Of a stretch of 64,000 nucleotides of DNA, positions 42,818 through 55,012 are shown piece by piece (the stretch's first letter is position 1; every line of letters begins with the position of its first letter). The translations under genes and the position numbers were made by a program. Origin of the DNA: Heterodera schachtii (taxonomy: Eukaryota; Nematoda; Chromadorea; Rhabditida; Heteroderidae); the NCBI GenBank assembly GCA_023374025.1, contig SIJG01000014.1:1411077-1475076 (forward strand), written 5' to 3'. The notes beneath the pieces are model-generated. The model saw nothing but the letters and a program-made list of their open reading frames with translations, ran no database searches and had not been told where the DNA came from.

Positions 42818-45800
42818 ATGTTTGACCACTTCGCTTCGTCCTCAAGCTCCGTCGACTTCGATTCGAATTTGGCACTGTTCCAACCGCTCTTCCCGTGCCC
42901 CTCGTGCCAATGCCGTCGACTGCCGTCGCTCGCCCGCACTCTGTCCTCCCTGAACTTGCTGCCCATGTTGTTGCTGCTCAGTCTGTCCGTGTTCCTTCTT
43001 GCCTCTCCGTCCGTCTGTTCCGCCTCCGCCCAATTTCCAATGTCCACGGGCATCGGCGACTCTCCGCCATCGCTTCAGTACGTCGCTTCTTCTTCTTCTT
43101 CCGCTTCATCATCGTCGTCGGAAGAGTCTGCCCGAAAAAATCAGATGGGCGAAGAAAAAGCGGACGATTGGGAGGAGGAGGAAGACACGAAATTGAAGCA
43201 GGACCAGAACCAAATGAAGAAGAACCCCCACCGAATGGTTGTGAAGAGACAAATGAAAAGAGCGGCAGAAGCGATGGAAGCGGCGGAGGACGAAAAGCTG
43301 GTGGAAGAGGAGCAGGAGGAGCAGCAGCAGAGCTGCACAGTGCGCGTCCAAGTGGTGGGTGGCCGGGGAACAAAACAAAAATTGGGCGGGGGGGGGGGCA
43401 ATTGCGGGTCAGAACAAAGCAAAGTCCGCCGTGCAAAGTTTGGAAACAATTTAAAAGTGCGAGCAAATCCCCCGCTGATCGGCTTTGATAAATTGGCAAC
43501 AAATTCAAATGTATGCAAACATGCCGATCGGCTTTGTCCGCTGTGTCATCCTTTGCCCAACTGTTTTTGCTCCCCCCCCCCCCCTTAATCCGTGTGTTTG
43601 CTCCTTCAAAGACCAAATGACTGACTTTTATCCCCTACAAAATTCCGCAATCGTTTACTTTCAAAAGTCTCTCCCAACAAAACAATCCTCAGAATTTAAA
43701 CGCGTTAAAGTGCGTGTTTTGGTCACTTTCTGTGCCAATAATCCCTTAGTGTCGTCGCCGGCTGAGTCCGCGCCGTCCCAATCAGCCAAATGGCAAGAGA
43801 AATTCAGGGAAAACAGACAGCGAATTGTGGCGCTTGTCTGTCTCATCAGCAAATACCAACAACACAAAGGGAAGGGGATAATTTGGTAATTAAGTGTTTT
43901 TTTAACTTTTGGTTTCGCTGGGGGATCGGAAAGATTATTTAAGGTGAGTAATGGGCGGGGGTCTTAATGAATTATGTGATGTGCTCTTAAACTGAGTACG
44001 GTTAGTGATGACGACGACGGAAAATAAATAAGCCAATTAGGCGGCGTATTGTAGCGAAGTTAACGGTACGGTGATCCAAAAACCAAAACAAAACCATCAT
44101 AATGTACAAAACGGGCAATTAATTTTCTCGGTTTGCTCGAAAAAGTTGGGAAAATATCCGAATTTGCCAAATTCCCACGCTTTTTCCCTAAATGGCAACA
44201 TCGAAAGATAAAGTGCCAAAAAAGGCGCAGCAGAAAATGACACCCCAAAACAGTGCCTCGGAGGACAGACACTCTCTCAACATTTCGTGTCCCAAATTTG
44301 GGCCTTCCCACATTCGCTAATTGTTTTTGTCGCCAATGTTTTCGTTTCGTTTTCCCTTTTATTAATGCCGCCTCCGTCCGCACTTTCTTTCCCTTCTTTC
44401 TTTCCGTCCGACTTTTGCTTTTTTGGCTGTTCCCTCCTTCTCTTCCGTTGCTTTTCACATGCCATTTCCTTTTTTGGCAACAAAAATTAATTTTTCATTT
44501 TTTTGCAAAATTCTTTTGGTAAACAAAACATTTCGAAAGTGGCGTGAGTTGTGTAAAAGAATCGGTGAGTGATGACTTTTTGAGTGTCCGTGAGGGGGGG
44601 GGGGGGGGGGGGGACAGACGGACGGACCATCCCCGGCAGACAGAAACAAACAATCAAACGCCCCCCCCCCCCCCCCCCGAGGCGGTGATCCTATCTTTTA
44701 CTTTTTTTCGACGACGGGGAATTTGGTCCTTCTCCAAAAGTGACGCGGGGTGGCGAAATTCGCCTTCCCTTTTTTCCCACCCATCGCCGGCGACGGGCTT
44801 TTTCCCCGGCGGAAATAAAAATCACATTTTTCTTTCTCGGGACAGACGGAGAAAAAAAAAAGAAAAAATGGGGGGAGGGCACGCGTGATTACCGCCAAAT
44901 GTATGTAATTGTTGTATTTATTGTCTTTAATGGGGTTGGCACTTAAGGGGGGGGGGGGGAGGGACAGACAGACGATAAGAGAAAGGGGAAACGAACCATT
45001 CATTCATTCCTTTCATTATTTGAGGATGAATAAAGGCGGTGGATAGCAAAAAATAAAAAAGCGTAGACAGACGGACGGAAAGACGGGACGGAAGGAAAGT
45101 GGCGAGACATTTAAACTTGCGGGGGTTGGAATTATGCCAAAACAACAAAAGCAAATGGGGGGGGGGGAAGTGTCGATGCGTCGGCGGGACTATCGGCGAC
45201 TTTTGGCCCAATTTCGCCGCTTTGGGTTATTTTGGGAGGTGTCTGTCTGCTGTCCTTGCGCCAATGTTTTTGTTTGTTTTCAGAGTTTTTCTGATGAAAG
45301 TGACCTTGAGAAATAGTTGTGAATTTAGTGACAAAAAGGCGGGGGAGGAGAAATAGTACAGGGAAAAAAGAAGAGGAAGAAAGTAGAGTAAAAGGGGAGG
45401 AAAGAAAGAGTATAGAGAAAAGAGAAAAAGGGGAGGGAAGGATGGAAAGATAGAAGGGAAAAGGAAGAGAAGGAGAGAGTGAGGGAGAAAGAAAAAAAGA
45501 AAGAGAGAGAGAGAGAGGGGGGGGGGGAGAAAGAGTCAAATTGATAATGAATTATAAAGCGAGAGACAATTTAGGAAGAGAAGCAAAAAAAGGAAATATT
45601 TGGTTCCATTCTTTTTCTGACTCTCTCTTTTTTGGTGGTAATTTCCATAATTATCCCCCCCCCATTAATTTCTCTCAATAATTCACTTTTTTCGGTCTAT
45701 CAAAATTCTCCATTCCAATTTTCCATTTCCTTTTTCCCCCAAATTTCCGACTTCCGCCGACAAAAAATGTAGTCAAATTCAATTTCACAAAATCACATTA

Positions 45801-47002
45801 TTCATTCATTTGTTCGTCATTTTCTTTTATTGCCTTTTTTGGCTTTGGATAAAATTCTCGTAGGGCAATAAAATGGAAAAAAAGAAAAGAAAAGAAAAAG
45901 TATTTCCTTTTCAATTTCTTCCTTTTTTTATCAAATGTTTGTCCGTTCGTTTCGTCTGTCTGTCTGGCCATTGTGCCCACAGACATTCTTTTGTTTTCTT
46001 TTTCGATGCATACGCAAGAGACCCCTCGTGGCATTCATTCCTTTGTCACTTCCGTGTCCCCCCCCCACGGCATTTCGCTCATTTTTTTTTCTTCCTTTTT
46101 CTCCTTTTTATGGGTCATTAGTTCTTTTCCGTTATCAACCGTTGCTTCTTTCCTCCCCTTATCATTCCCCCTTTCCTCCTTTTCCCAATTTCCAAATTAT
46201 CCCCCCGCCCTCCCCGTGGCCAATATATTCCGGCTTACTCCGACCTTATTTTATTTTTCATTTTATCCATTGCCTACAGTGGAACGTCTCGGTCACTTTC
46301 TCACATAATATTTCGAAAAGCAATTATTTGCCGGAGGCGGGGGGGGGGGGGGGACCGGAAAGAAAAAAGAGAGAAATTCACCGACACAAAAAGGATTACG
46401 GTATGAGAAGAAAAAGGATAAAGGAATGAATGCCCGGGAGGGTCAAAGGGAAAAATGCTAAAAATAGCCAAAGGGCGGCACAACGCCAACGCATTGAGCA
46501 CATAAATAATATGCCTCAAAGAACAGCTGCTGCCACTTGTGCTGCTTTTGTCTGTTTGTTTTTGCTATTCCCGAGAAAAAAGAAGTGATGGCGGACATAA
46601 AAATAAGACAAAAAAGGGAAACGAAATTTGATTAATGGGCAAATTATGAGAAAAAAATATGCACAAAAAGCAAAATAAAATAACAAACTCTCGGCCAAAT
46701 GTATTCAAACGCAATGCCAAAAAAGGAAACATTCCCCGCGGGCTTTAGAAAATAAAAAATAATAATTAATTGCATCCATTTTTGGCACATAATAAATGTG
46801 GCGGAATTTGCTGCTAATTTTGCAGAAAAAGGGACAAACAGAAAGCCAAAAGAATTTATAATTGTTGGATCTATTAACACCCAAATGTTCCGTTCAGGTC
46901 AAAAAAGTGAAGGGAAAGTGCGTCCGTTTGCACGGCGGCCAAAGCGCGTGTCAAAGTGCGGATTATTTGGACCCGGTGAACGAGGACTGCATGTTCAGCT
47001 GA
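42818..47002 (+). CDS. secreted/anchored Cys protein with long acidic region (paralog of the 38.1-kb gene)
   Basis: Two exons, 42818-43351 and 46898-47002, close in frame to 212 aa. TATTGCAG lies 3 nt before the ATG, so the message may be trans-spliced or have a 5' UTR intron. A Leu-rich segment (LLPMLLLLSLSVFLLASPSV, about 48-67) can act as an internal signal; starting at Met51 would give a classical signal peptide. Then a Ser run, an acidic/Lys/Gln-rich stretch (about 100-170), and the Cys module QQSCTVRVQ-VKKVKGKCVRLHGGQSACQSADYLDPVNEDCMFS. The CV, ACQ and DPxN-C spacing and the phase-0 intron before the CV part match the 38.1-kb gene. The 3.5-kb intron is full of homopolymer and GA/CT runs. 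Family not recognised. Confidence 0.55.
45355..45536 (+). repeat. GA-rich simple sequence
   Basis: Purine-only tract (GGAAGAG, GAGAGAGA, ending in a G run) inside the long intron of the 42.8-kb gene. Confidence 0.9.
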
Positions 47003-48250
47003 GGAAGCACAGCACACAGCACAACACCAGCATAAAGCATCAATCCCTAACTATGCGTAATTTGAGTCAATTAATAATTGAACAATTTGAGTAATTACAT
47101 AATTGGGTTTTTCAATCGTTTCCCAATTTTGCCACCATTTTCTCGGTTTCTTCATTTTTGCAATCTTTTCCCCATTTGTCAAGCATCACATCAACCAAAA
47201 CAACACAACTTTCATTTAAAACGTGTACCCTCTAACATTCCCTTAATTGATTAATTAATTAATTAATTATTTAATTGGGCAATTAAACCCTTTCAACCCA
47301 ATGCTTTACACTTTTTCTTCTTCTTCTCCTGCTACTGTTCCTTTCTTTCTGGAAGCAATCTTCTCAAATTGAGAAAAAGCAGTCATTTTGTTTTTTGTCG
47401 CTGCTTCGTCTCCCCAAATTTTAAGCATTCATTGGCTGACCAAACAAACGAAATTTTATTTTATTGTTATTATTATTATTAATTATTATTATTATTATTA
47501 ATCATCTCTATGTTTTATTCGTTATTTAATTGATCTCATTAACCAATAAACTCATTGATTAGCAACAGCATTTGATTGATGTCCAATTTTGCCGTTTTCT
47601 TAGCCACACATATCACAATCAGTAAATCAAATTATAATTTGTCAAATAATAATGGATGACTTCAAATAAATTTGTTGTTAGCATTTGGCAATGCTTTGTC
47701 AGTGAAGCACAGACTTTGGCCAAATTGGGACAACAATCCCTTTAATGCTAACAAAGTTGGGAATTTATAGCAAATATAAAGAGACGAAAAAAAATCTTCG
47801 GTAAATTTTTATGCTCGTCCATAGGATTATTTTTTACAAAAATTCCAACCCCAAGGGATTTTTTTTGAAGATTTTCTTGAAGTGTATCTTTCAGTGTCAA
47901 GCTCACCTTGAAGAAGAAGAGATCTGACCAAATTGATGCAAATACTTGATCAGCACCAAAAGTTGGACAAATAGGAACTTTTTCAATATATGTATTTAAA
48001 TGAAGATTTTAATATTTTTCATTAAAAAATCGTTAAAAATCGATTTTCCGAAAAAAAAGGATATTTTTTTTTTGCAATTGAAAAAGTGAAAGTTTTTTGC
48101 CACTATTTAATTAATTAGTTTTGTGATTTTTTGCCGCTAAAAACGTGCCTTTTATTAGTCATCTGTCATTAACCTTATTTAAAATCATAGCTTTATTATA
48201 AATAGTAATAAATTATCATTCTAGAAGATAGGTTCTCTAAAAAATCCGTG
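47003..48250. other. intergenic, AT-rich
   Basis: Contains an ATT/TTA microsatellite (about 47459-47502) and otherwise unremarkable AT-rich sequence. No gene or clear repeat boundary. Confidence 0.45.
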
Positions 48251-48256
48251 GCTGGT

Positions 48257-48720
48257 GATTTCGACACTGGGTAATTCGACACTGAATATTTTCGACACTA
48301 AGTAATTTCGACACTATATTTTCGACACAGAGAACTTCCGACACTGAGCTATTTCAAAAACTTTCACTGTTTTCCTGCATTTTCGACACTGGACCATTTC
48401 GACCTTGCGTAAATTCGACACTATAGACAATATTTTAGTAAGTAATATTAAAAATTTGAAATGTTAATATTTATGATAAATTTTCTTATTTCATTTTCCA
48501 ATTCGTAATTTTTAAAAGGGTAGGTGGTATAACGATGGGGAAAACCCAGTGTGACGGAGTTTAATTTAAAATTAGAATAGAAAATGAAACAAGAAAATTT
48601 TTCATATTACTTACTACATAAAAAATTCTCTATAGTGTCGAATTTACTCAATGTCGAAATGGTTCAGTGTCGAAAATGCAGGAAAACAGTGAAAGTTTTT
48701 GAAATAGCTCTGTGTCACGT
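48257..48720. mobile_element. foldback repeat with TTTCGACACTGAGTA arms (first copy)
   Basis: A forward array of TTTCGACACTGNGTA units (48257-48425) and its inverted counterpart (about 48630-48718), including AAACTTTCACTGTTTTCCTG paired with CAGGAAAACAGTGAAAGTTT. AT-rich centre. Confidence 0.7.
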
Positions 48721-48721
48721 G

Positions 48722-50875
48722 GCTGGTAATTTCGACACTGGGTAAATACGACACTGAGTATTTTCGACACTAAGTTATTTCGACACTGAGTATTTTCGAC
48801 ACTAAGTAATTTCGACACTGAACTATTTCAAAGACTTTCACTGTTTTCCTTAATTTTCGATACTGGACCATTTCGACATTGAGTAAATTCGACACTATTG
48901 AGAATTTTTAAAAATTAATATGAAATTTTGAAAGTGTTAGTATTAGGTATGCTATTTGGCGCCAAACACTATAACATTTTTATTTGTCATTCAAATTAAA
49001 AAAACTTGATGTGATTTAAAAACGCTTGATAGTCGCTAATAGCCTGCAAAATTTCAAAAAATTTAGTAGAGATACAAAAAAGATAGCCAAAAAACATCAA
49101 AAAACTGACTTTTACTGGCCATTTTGGCGCCGCACGCCATATTTTTTTGTTAAAACGAATATATTTTTCTAGAATTATGCAGGCTAATAGAGAACACTTA
49201 GATCTATTGAATAATATCAAGATTATTTTATTTGGTTGGATAAGAAAAAAGTTAGAATACTTTAAATTTTGCGGCGCCAAAATGTCCCGCGCCAAAGTGA
49301 CCCCGACCCGGTATAACTATGAGTAAAACATCAAACACAGTGTAAGTGTTAGACAAAATGATTCATAATGCCAAATGCGATAGTTTGGGGCGCTAATTCA
49401 AAAAATATACTGATCAGTGTTCACTGCCTTTTTTGTATTGGTTGTTTTGATAATCCATAACTCGCAGCATCTCCAACTAAACAAAACAAAATTTTAAACA
49501 AGCGAGTGCTAAAGAATTTGAAATCAAAAAAAAATTGCGAGAGGAAGAAGTGCTACATTTGCCCTGTAGAGGGGTTCGAGATTTTCGAATTTAGAGAACA
49601 CTTAGATCTATTGAATAATATCAAGATTATTTTATTTGGTTGGATAAGAAAAAAGTTAGAATACTTTAAATTTTGCGGCGCCAAAATGTCCCGCGCCAAA
49701 GTGACCCCGACCCGGTATAACTATGAGTAAAACATCAAACACAGTGTAAGTGTTAGACAAAATGATTCATAATGCCAAATGCGATAGTTTGGGGCGCTAA
49801 TTCAAAAAATATACTGATCAGTGTTCACTGCCTTTTTTGTATTGGTTGTTTTGATAATCCATAACTCGCAGCATCTCCAACTAAACAAAACAAAATTTTA
49901 AACAAGCGAGTGCTAAAGAATTTGAAATCAAAAAAAAATTGCGAGAGGAAGAAGTGCTACATTTGCCCTGTAGAGGGGTTCGAGATTTTCGAATTTAGAG
50001 AACACTTAGATCTATTGAATAATATCAAGATTATTTTATTTGGTTGGATAAGAAAAAAGTTAGAATACTTTAAATTTTGCGGCGCCAAAATGTCCCGCGC
50101 CAAAGTGACCCCGACCCGGTATAACTATGAGTAAAACATCAAACACAGTGTAAGTGTTAGACAAAATGATTCATAATGCCAAATGCGATAGTTTGGGGCG
50201 CTAATTCAAAAAATATACTGATCAGTGTTCACTGCCTTTTTTGTATTGGTTGTTTTGATAATCCATAACTCGCAGCATCTCCAACTAAACAAAACAAAAT
50301 TTTAAACAAGCGAGTGCTAAAGAATTTGAAATCAAAAAAAAATTGCGAGAGGAAGAAGTGCTACATTTGCCCTGTAGAGGGGTTCGAGATTTTCGAATTC
50401 TTGCTTAAGAGTCTGTGCAGATTTGAATTTTGGCACTCAAACCCGGCATTAGTTAACAGATTTTCCCACACAATTCGAGAATCTTATCTAAGAAATTTGT
50501 TGTATTTTTGACTAGATTCCACCAGGAGATATTTGTATAGAAAAAGTAAAAGCAATAAATTTTTGGCAAAAAAACATACAAGTCTTATTTTTTATTACTT
50601 ACTTCAATTATAAATTTTGTATATGCAATTGTTGTATATTCATATAAATTCATGTGTAGAATAACGCATGTAGAAAATTAATTAAAAATTACTGTCGAAA
50701 CCAATCACTGTCGAAAACACCTGGTACGGAAAATACTCAGTGTCGAAATTACTTAGTGTCGAAAATACTCAGTGTCGAATTTACCCAGTGTCGAAATTAA
50801 ATAGCGCCCTGTGTCAAATTACTTAGTGTCGAAAATACTCAGTGTCGAATTTACCCAGTGTCGAAATTACATAGC
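48722..50875. mobile_element. second TTTCGACACTG foldback enclosing the 404-bp tandem units
   Basis: A forward array at 48727-48900 (GACACTGGGTAAATACGACA...) and an inverted array at 50692-50873 (CAGTGTCGAAATTACTTAGT...) bracket the 404-bp repeats. Arms made of 15-16 bp tandem units are typical of foldback transposons. No transposase seen. Confidence 0.6.
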
Positions 50876-51203
50876 GCCAAAAAATCAGTCAGTTAAAAAA
50901 TAATTACACGGGTCCGGGTATTTGGGCAAAAAACAGCAGGTCCGAGTATTGACGGGTCCAAGTTTTTAAACCGAGTTCGGCTAACCTGGTCAACCAGATC
51001 CTGTAAAATTATTCACAATTTTTCAAAAAATAAATAAATATTAATTAAGAGTTTGTAATTTAAAATTATTTAAACAAAAATATTTCGATAGATTCAACAG
51101 CAAATAAAATAATCTTTAAAAAATTTTCAAAAGATCAAAAAATTTCAACAATTAAAATTTTTTAATAATTTATTTGAGAAATTTCCATTTTTTTAAATTA
51201 ATT
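49006..51203 (+). repeat. large inverted repeat, left arm (B')
   Basis: Reverse complement of 55013-56806 (1794 bp). The left arm is exactly one 404-bp unit longer (2198 bp). The boundaries are sharp: TTGATGTGATTT at the outer end and CATTTTTTTAAATTAATT at the inner end. Identity appears very high outside the copy-number difference. Confidence 0.9.
49189..50400 (+). repeat. three tandem 404-bp units
   Basis: Units 49189-49592, 49593-49996 and 49997-50400 are virtually identical. Each runs from AGAGAACACTTAGATC to GAGATTTTCGAATT. A 74-aa open frame (MLKNLKSKKNCERKK...) spans each junction but has no recognisable domain and is probably incidental. The inverted copy at 55816-56623 has only two units, so copy number differs between the arms. 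Confidence 0.9.
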
Positions 51204-52980
51204 TAAATATATGTTATATCGACAAGGGGTTTCGTTGGCAAAAAGGAAATCTCAAGACTGGATAAAGGTAGGGGGCTGAAATTTGGCATACGTATGCATC
51301 TTAGGTCGGGGCATCTGGGAAAACTATAGGTTTTTTGATCAGAGTGCCAACTGAGTCCCAGCGGGTAATTTCCCATTTTTGCTTGCGTTTGAAGGCCCGT
51401 AACTTTTTTTCCAAAACTCGAATCAAAAAATGTCCGCTGCGAGGGGGCTAAGTTGAAGTGTTTTCTAAAAAACAAAAAAAATTCCAAGCCTCTACCTATA
51501 ATAGGGAAGGCTGTAGGTTCGTGGACTTTTTCAGTACCAACATTGTCCGGTTCAGTACCGAGCGAATAACTCATTAGGGTTTGAACAAAGCCAGGGGGTG
51601 CCAGCAGACTTATTGTAGAGCTCAATGAGCTTGATTTTTCCAAATTTTAAAAATTCGAAAATTTTTGAAATTTTTCGAGTTAGGCCTAAAAGTAGGTTTT
51701 GGGGTTTTTGAATTTTAGGATTTTTTGCCGATTTTTCTGGGGAAAACGGAGACCACTTCCAAAACATAGTTTTTTGAGCTCTATCGACTGGTATTTTTTC
51801 GAAAAAATTTCGATTTTTTCCCGGAAATAGAAAAATATTTTGGCCTCAGCGGGACATTTGAGTCCCGGGCCCATAACTCGTCAGGAGTCGGTTTTAGCCA
51901 AAATTTCCTTAGACCAAAATTGTAGAGCTTTTAAAGCTCTATCGAATGGTGTGCCATATGGCCGGAAATTTTCAAAAATTTTCGAGCTAGGCCCCTTAGA
52001 AATTTTCGAAAATTTTTTTTGGGTTGATAAAAGGGGTGAAAAATATTTTTCTGTGATATTTTGAGGTACTGAGCAAGAAAATGACCTTTGTTTTTCGTTT
52101 CATAATTTTTGGAATTTTTTAAAAATTCTTTATTTTTTGGGAAATTTTTAGCCCTCAGGATTTTGGGTTAAATTTTGAAAATTCATTACTCAGTGAAGGT
52201 TTGGGCAATTTAAGTGAATTAAAGCTTTAAAAATAGAGAAAAATAAGGAGAATTTTATAGGATCTATCTGGGATTTCTATCTTCTAAAGAAAAAAAGTTA
52301 TTCCAGAATTTCTGGAAATTTTCGATTTTTCAGAAAAAAAATTCGTAACTGCCTTCTGAAAAGCTATTCGGGAAAAGTAAAATACTACAAAAATCCGCAA
52401 TTTTTTGCTCTATTAGATAAATTTTATATCATATTTTTATCACATTTTTAAAAATTGTTATAAAAATAAAAGTGATTTTGGGATTCGGGACCAAAGGGGG
52501 GTGACAAGGATTTTTGAGTGGAAAATTTTTTTTCACAAAAATCTTCCAAAAATATGTCTTTAGGTCTATTTTATGACGCTGATCACGAATATGCAGTCAG
52601 TTTTTACTTTAGACATCGTTAAGACCTCAGAATCCCTGTGTGATTGGGGATTCTGAGACCATTTTGAGGGGGGGGGGGGGGTTCGGATCCGGGCGGTGTA
52701 CATTTTTTTTCTATTTATTTTTGAGTTATTTTTAATCTTTTTAATTCATATAAAAGAGTGTTTGTTTTTAAAAAAATTAATTTTTTATTTAAATTAATTT
52801 TTTTTGTGAAAAAATTTTTAAAATTAATTTTTTGTTTAATTAAAGAATTTCATATATTGATTTTATTTGAGTTTGTCAGAAATTAAGTCATTCAATTTAA
52901 ATAACTTTAAATTATTATAAACTTCAGTTTTTTTTTTATAATATAAAGAGTAATTATTTTACAATTTTTCAAAATTATTA
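51204..52980. other. AT-rich repeat spacer
   Basis: Between the left arm and the satellite. Contains degenerate palindromic-family pieces (GAGCTCTATCGACTGG at 51775, AGCTCTATCGAATGG at 51936, GACGCTGATCACGAATATG at 52575) and a 13-G run at 52668. No coding region supported. Confidence 0.4.
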
Positions 52981-52984
52981 ATGC

Positions 52985-53337
52985 AATTTTGTACCTCTTC
53001 TACCATTTGTTGTACCTCTCTCTTTTAATCACCGTTGTACCTCTTCTAATCACTTTTGTACCTCTTCAAATCACTGTTTTACCTCTTCTTATCACTGTTG
53101 TACCTCTTCTATTCACTGTTGTACCTTTTCTAATCACTTTGTGCCTCTTCTAATCACGTTTTGTACCTCTTCTAATCACTTTTTTACCTTTTCTAATCAC
53201 TTTTTACCTCTTATACTCCCTGTTGTACCTCTTCTAATCACTATTGTCCCTCATTTTGTCACTGTTGTACCTCTTCTAATCACTTTTTTGTACCTCTTCT
53301 AATCACTATTGTACCTCATTTAATCACTGTTGTGCCT
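52985..53337 (+). repeat. TTGTACCTCTTCTAATCAC satellite
   Basis: About eighteen head-to-tail copies of an 18-20 bp unit, TTGTACCTCTTCTAATCACT, with point changes and small indels. It ends abruptly at the GCGAAGC array. Confidence 0.9.
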
Positions 53338-53340
53338 TTT

Positions 53341-53612
53341 AAAACGAGCGCGAAGCGCCCGTTCGAGGCCGCGAAGCGGCCTAAAAATCCCTAAATTTTA
53401 AAAAACGGGCGCGAAGCGCCCGTTCGAGGTCGCGAAGCGGCCTAAGAATCCCTAAATCTTAAAAAACGGGCGCAAAGCGCCCGTCCGAGTTCAACACAAT
53501 TTAAAAAACGTGCGCGAAGCGCACGTTCGAGGCCGCGAAGCGGCCTAAAAATCGCTGATAATTTTTTAAAAATTCTAAATCTATCTAGGTAGCGAAGCTC
53601 AAGAAGCGCGAA
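53341..53612 (+). repeat. GCGAAGC hairpin array
   Basis: Four copies of a roughly 60-70 bp unit, each with two near-perfect hairpins: GGGCGC-GAA-GCGCCC and GGCCGC-GAA-GCGGCC, separated by AAAAATCCCTAAAT. A fifth, partial set (AGCGAAGCT, GCGCGAAGCGC) leads into the inverted repeat at 53620. GGCGCCGCGAAGCGGCGCC recurs at 60517. Confidence 0.9.
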
Positions 53613-53619
53613 GCGCTTT

Positions 53620-54977
53620 GGTTCGGATCCGTCCGACAGATGGTGAATTATTTGGATTTTTTTGTCAAAGTATTATTCCACCTATCATATTTTTATGCCG
53701 TTATTTAAATTTGTTTATTATGCTATTTGATAGAGAATTGTTTTCTGATCATTTGAAAATAAGTTTAGTTATTCTATCATTATTTTTGGTTTTTATATGA
53801 ATTTTTAAAAATTTTGTTATTTTTATTGATTTTCCGAAACTTTGATCACTTTTTTCTGATCACTTTTGGCGCCGGGGCCAAAAAAGCCGAAAATTTACTA
53901 TAGTAAATCGACTATGCTCTACACGATAGAAGTGGTTTTAAAGTGATCTGGGTGGTTACAGTTCGGAATGTTCCCTTGTTAGTATAGTGGAAGGGATTGT
54001 GCCACTACCCCAAAATCAGAACATTTCTTAGAAATAAGAACAAATCGAAGCCATGTATGTTCGAGTTCTGCTGCTCTGAGATTTAGAATCGGGTTAAATG
54101 GGGAGTGATCAGAGACCCAGAAAATATCCTGAACACATTTCCCGACTTGACATCCTCTTAAAAAATTGTTTGCAAACCAAAAAACATAAGTTCAAAATCG
54201 ACAATTTTTAAATAAAGCCTGCCTAATAGAGAACATGAACTACTATATCTACCAGCCCTTTTTGCAAAAATTATAAAAAAAAATTTTTTTTTTAGGAGTT
54301 TTCGAGATTATTGATACGAGTTTTCAGAACAAAAAGTCGAAATTAAATGTTTAAATTTCGTTTTTCCGCTTAAAAATGGTTTAAATCAGGGCTACACGGA
54401 TCCGGGTATCCGACCGGGTCCAGACGCGGATACCCGGCTTTTTCAAGATCTGGACGCGGGACCCGACTTTTTGAAAAACCAATACCCGGTTCCCGACCCA
54501 GGTCTGGGTCCACTGGTAAGAATGGGGGGTCTGGGTCAAATTACCGTTCAAATTTGAGGGAAGGAAAAATTATAAAAATTAATTAAAATGTTCAGGTTCA
54601 AATCCCTCTTAATCCATCAAAATGTCCTTTTTGGATAAATCTGTAAATATCTAGCAAAAAATCCCAAAAATCTTACCGGCAGCGCCTGTCGGCGTCCCAG
54701 GCGCCCAAAAATCCACTAAAATTAAAAAAAACCAAAAATCCACAAAATTGTCATTGCGCCTATCGGCACTGCCGGGTTTCAAAATTCTCACATGTTTAAA
54801 TTCATAAAATCGACAAAAACTGATATTGACTATTTAATAAATCTATTCATTAGAGCTCGAGCTGGACCTGGATCCAAACCTAGATTTTTCCCAGATACAG
54901 ATCCAGGCCATTTTTGGCAACCTGCTTGGTTGGACCTAGATCTGGATTTTTGTCCAGGTCAAATACTAATAAATAAT
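53620..54977 (+). repeat. inverted repeat A, left copy
   Basis: 1358 bp, reverse complement of 56806-58164 with almost no differences (one 5T/6A length change seen near 54366). Contains the tRNA-like segment, ACCCGG-rich tandem words (54410-54540) and two GGCGCC-type hairpins. Confidence 0.9.
53972..54085 (+). other. tRNA-Asp/Glu-like sequence within repeat A
   Basis: TCCCTTGTTAGTATAGTGG is a typical tRNA-Asp/Glu 5' end with A-box, and ATGTTCGAGTTCTGCT carries a B-box 70 nt later. The middle is too long for a plain tRNA, so it is a tRNA-derived repeat (SINE-like) or an interrupted pseudogene. The mirrored copy is at 57699-57812 (-). Confidence 0.5.
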
Positions 54978-55012
54978 AGATTATTGAAATGACCTTTTCA
55001 TTCCATTAAAAT

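Noticed and set aside
49506..50511. Repeated 74-aa open frames in the 404-bp units as genes
   Set aside because: They exist only because the unit length and frame allow read-through of the unit junction; no domain, no splice or promoter context, and the region is repetitive DNA.
48257..50875. TTTCGACACTG arrays as a CRISPR-like array
   Set aside because: Units are nearly contiguous without unique spacers, they occur as mirrored arms, and the genome is eukaryotic.
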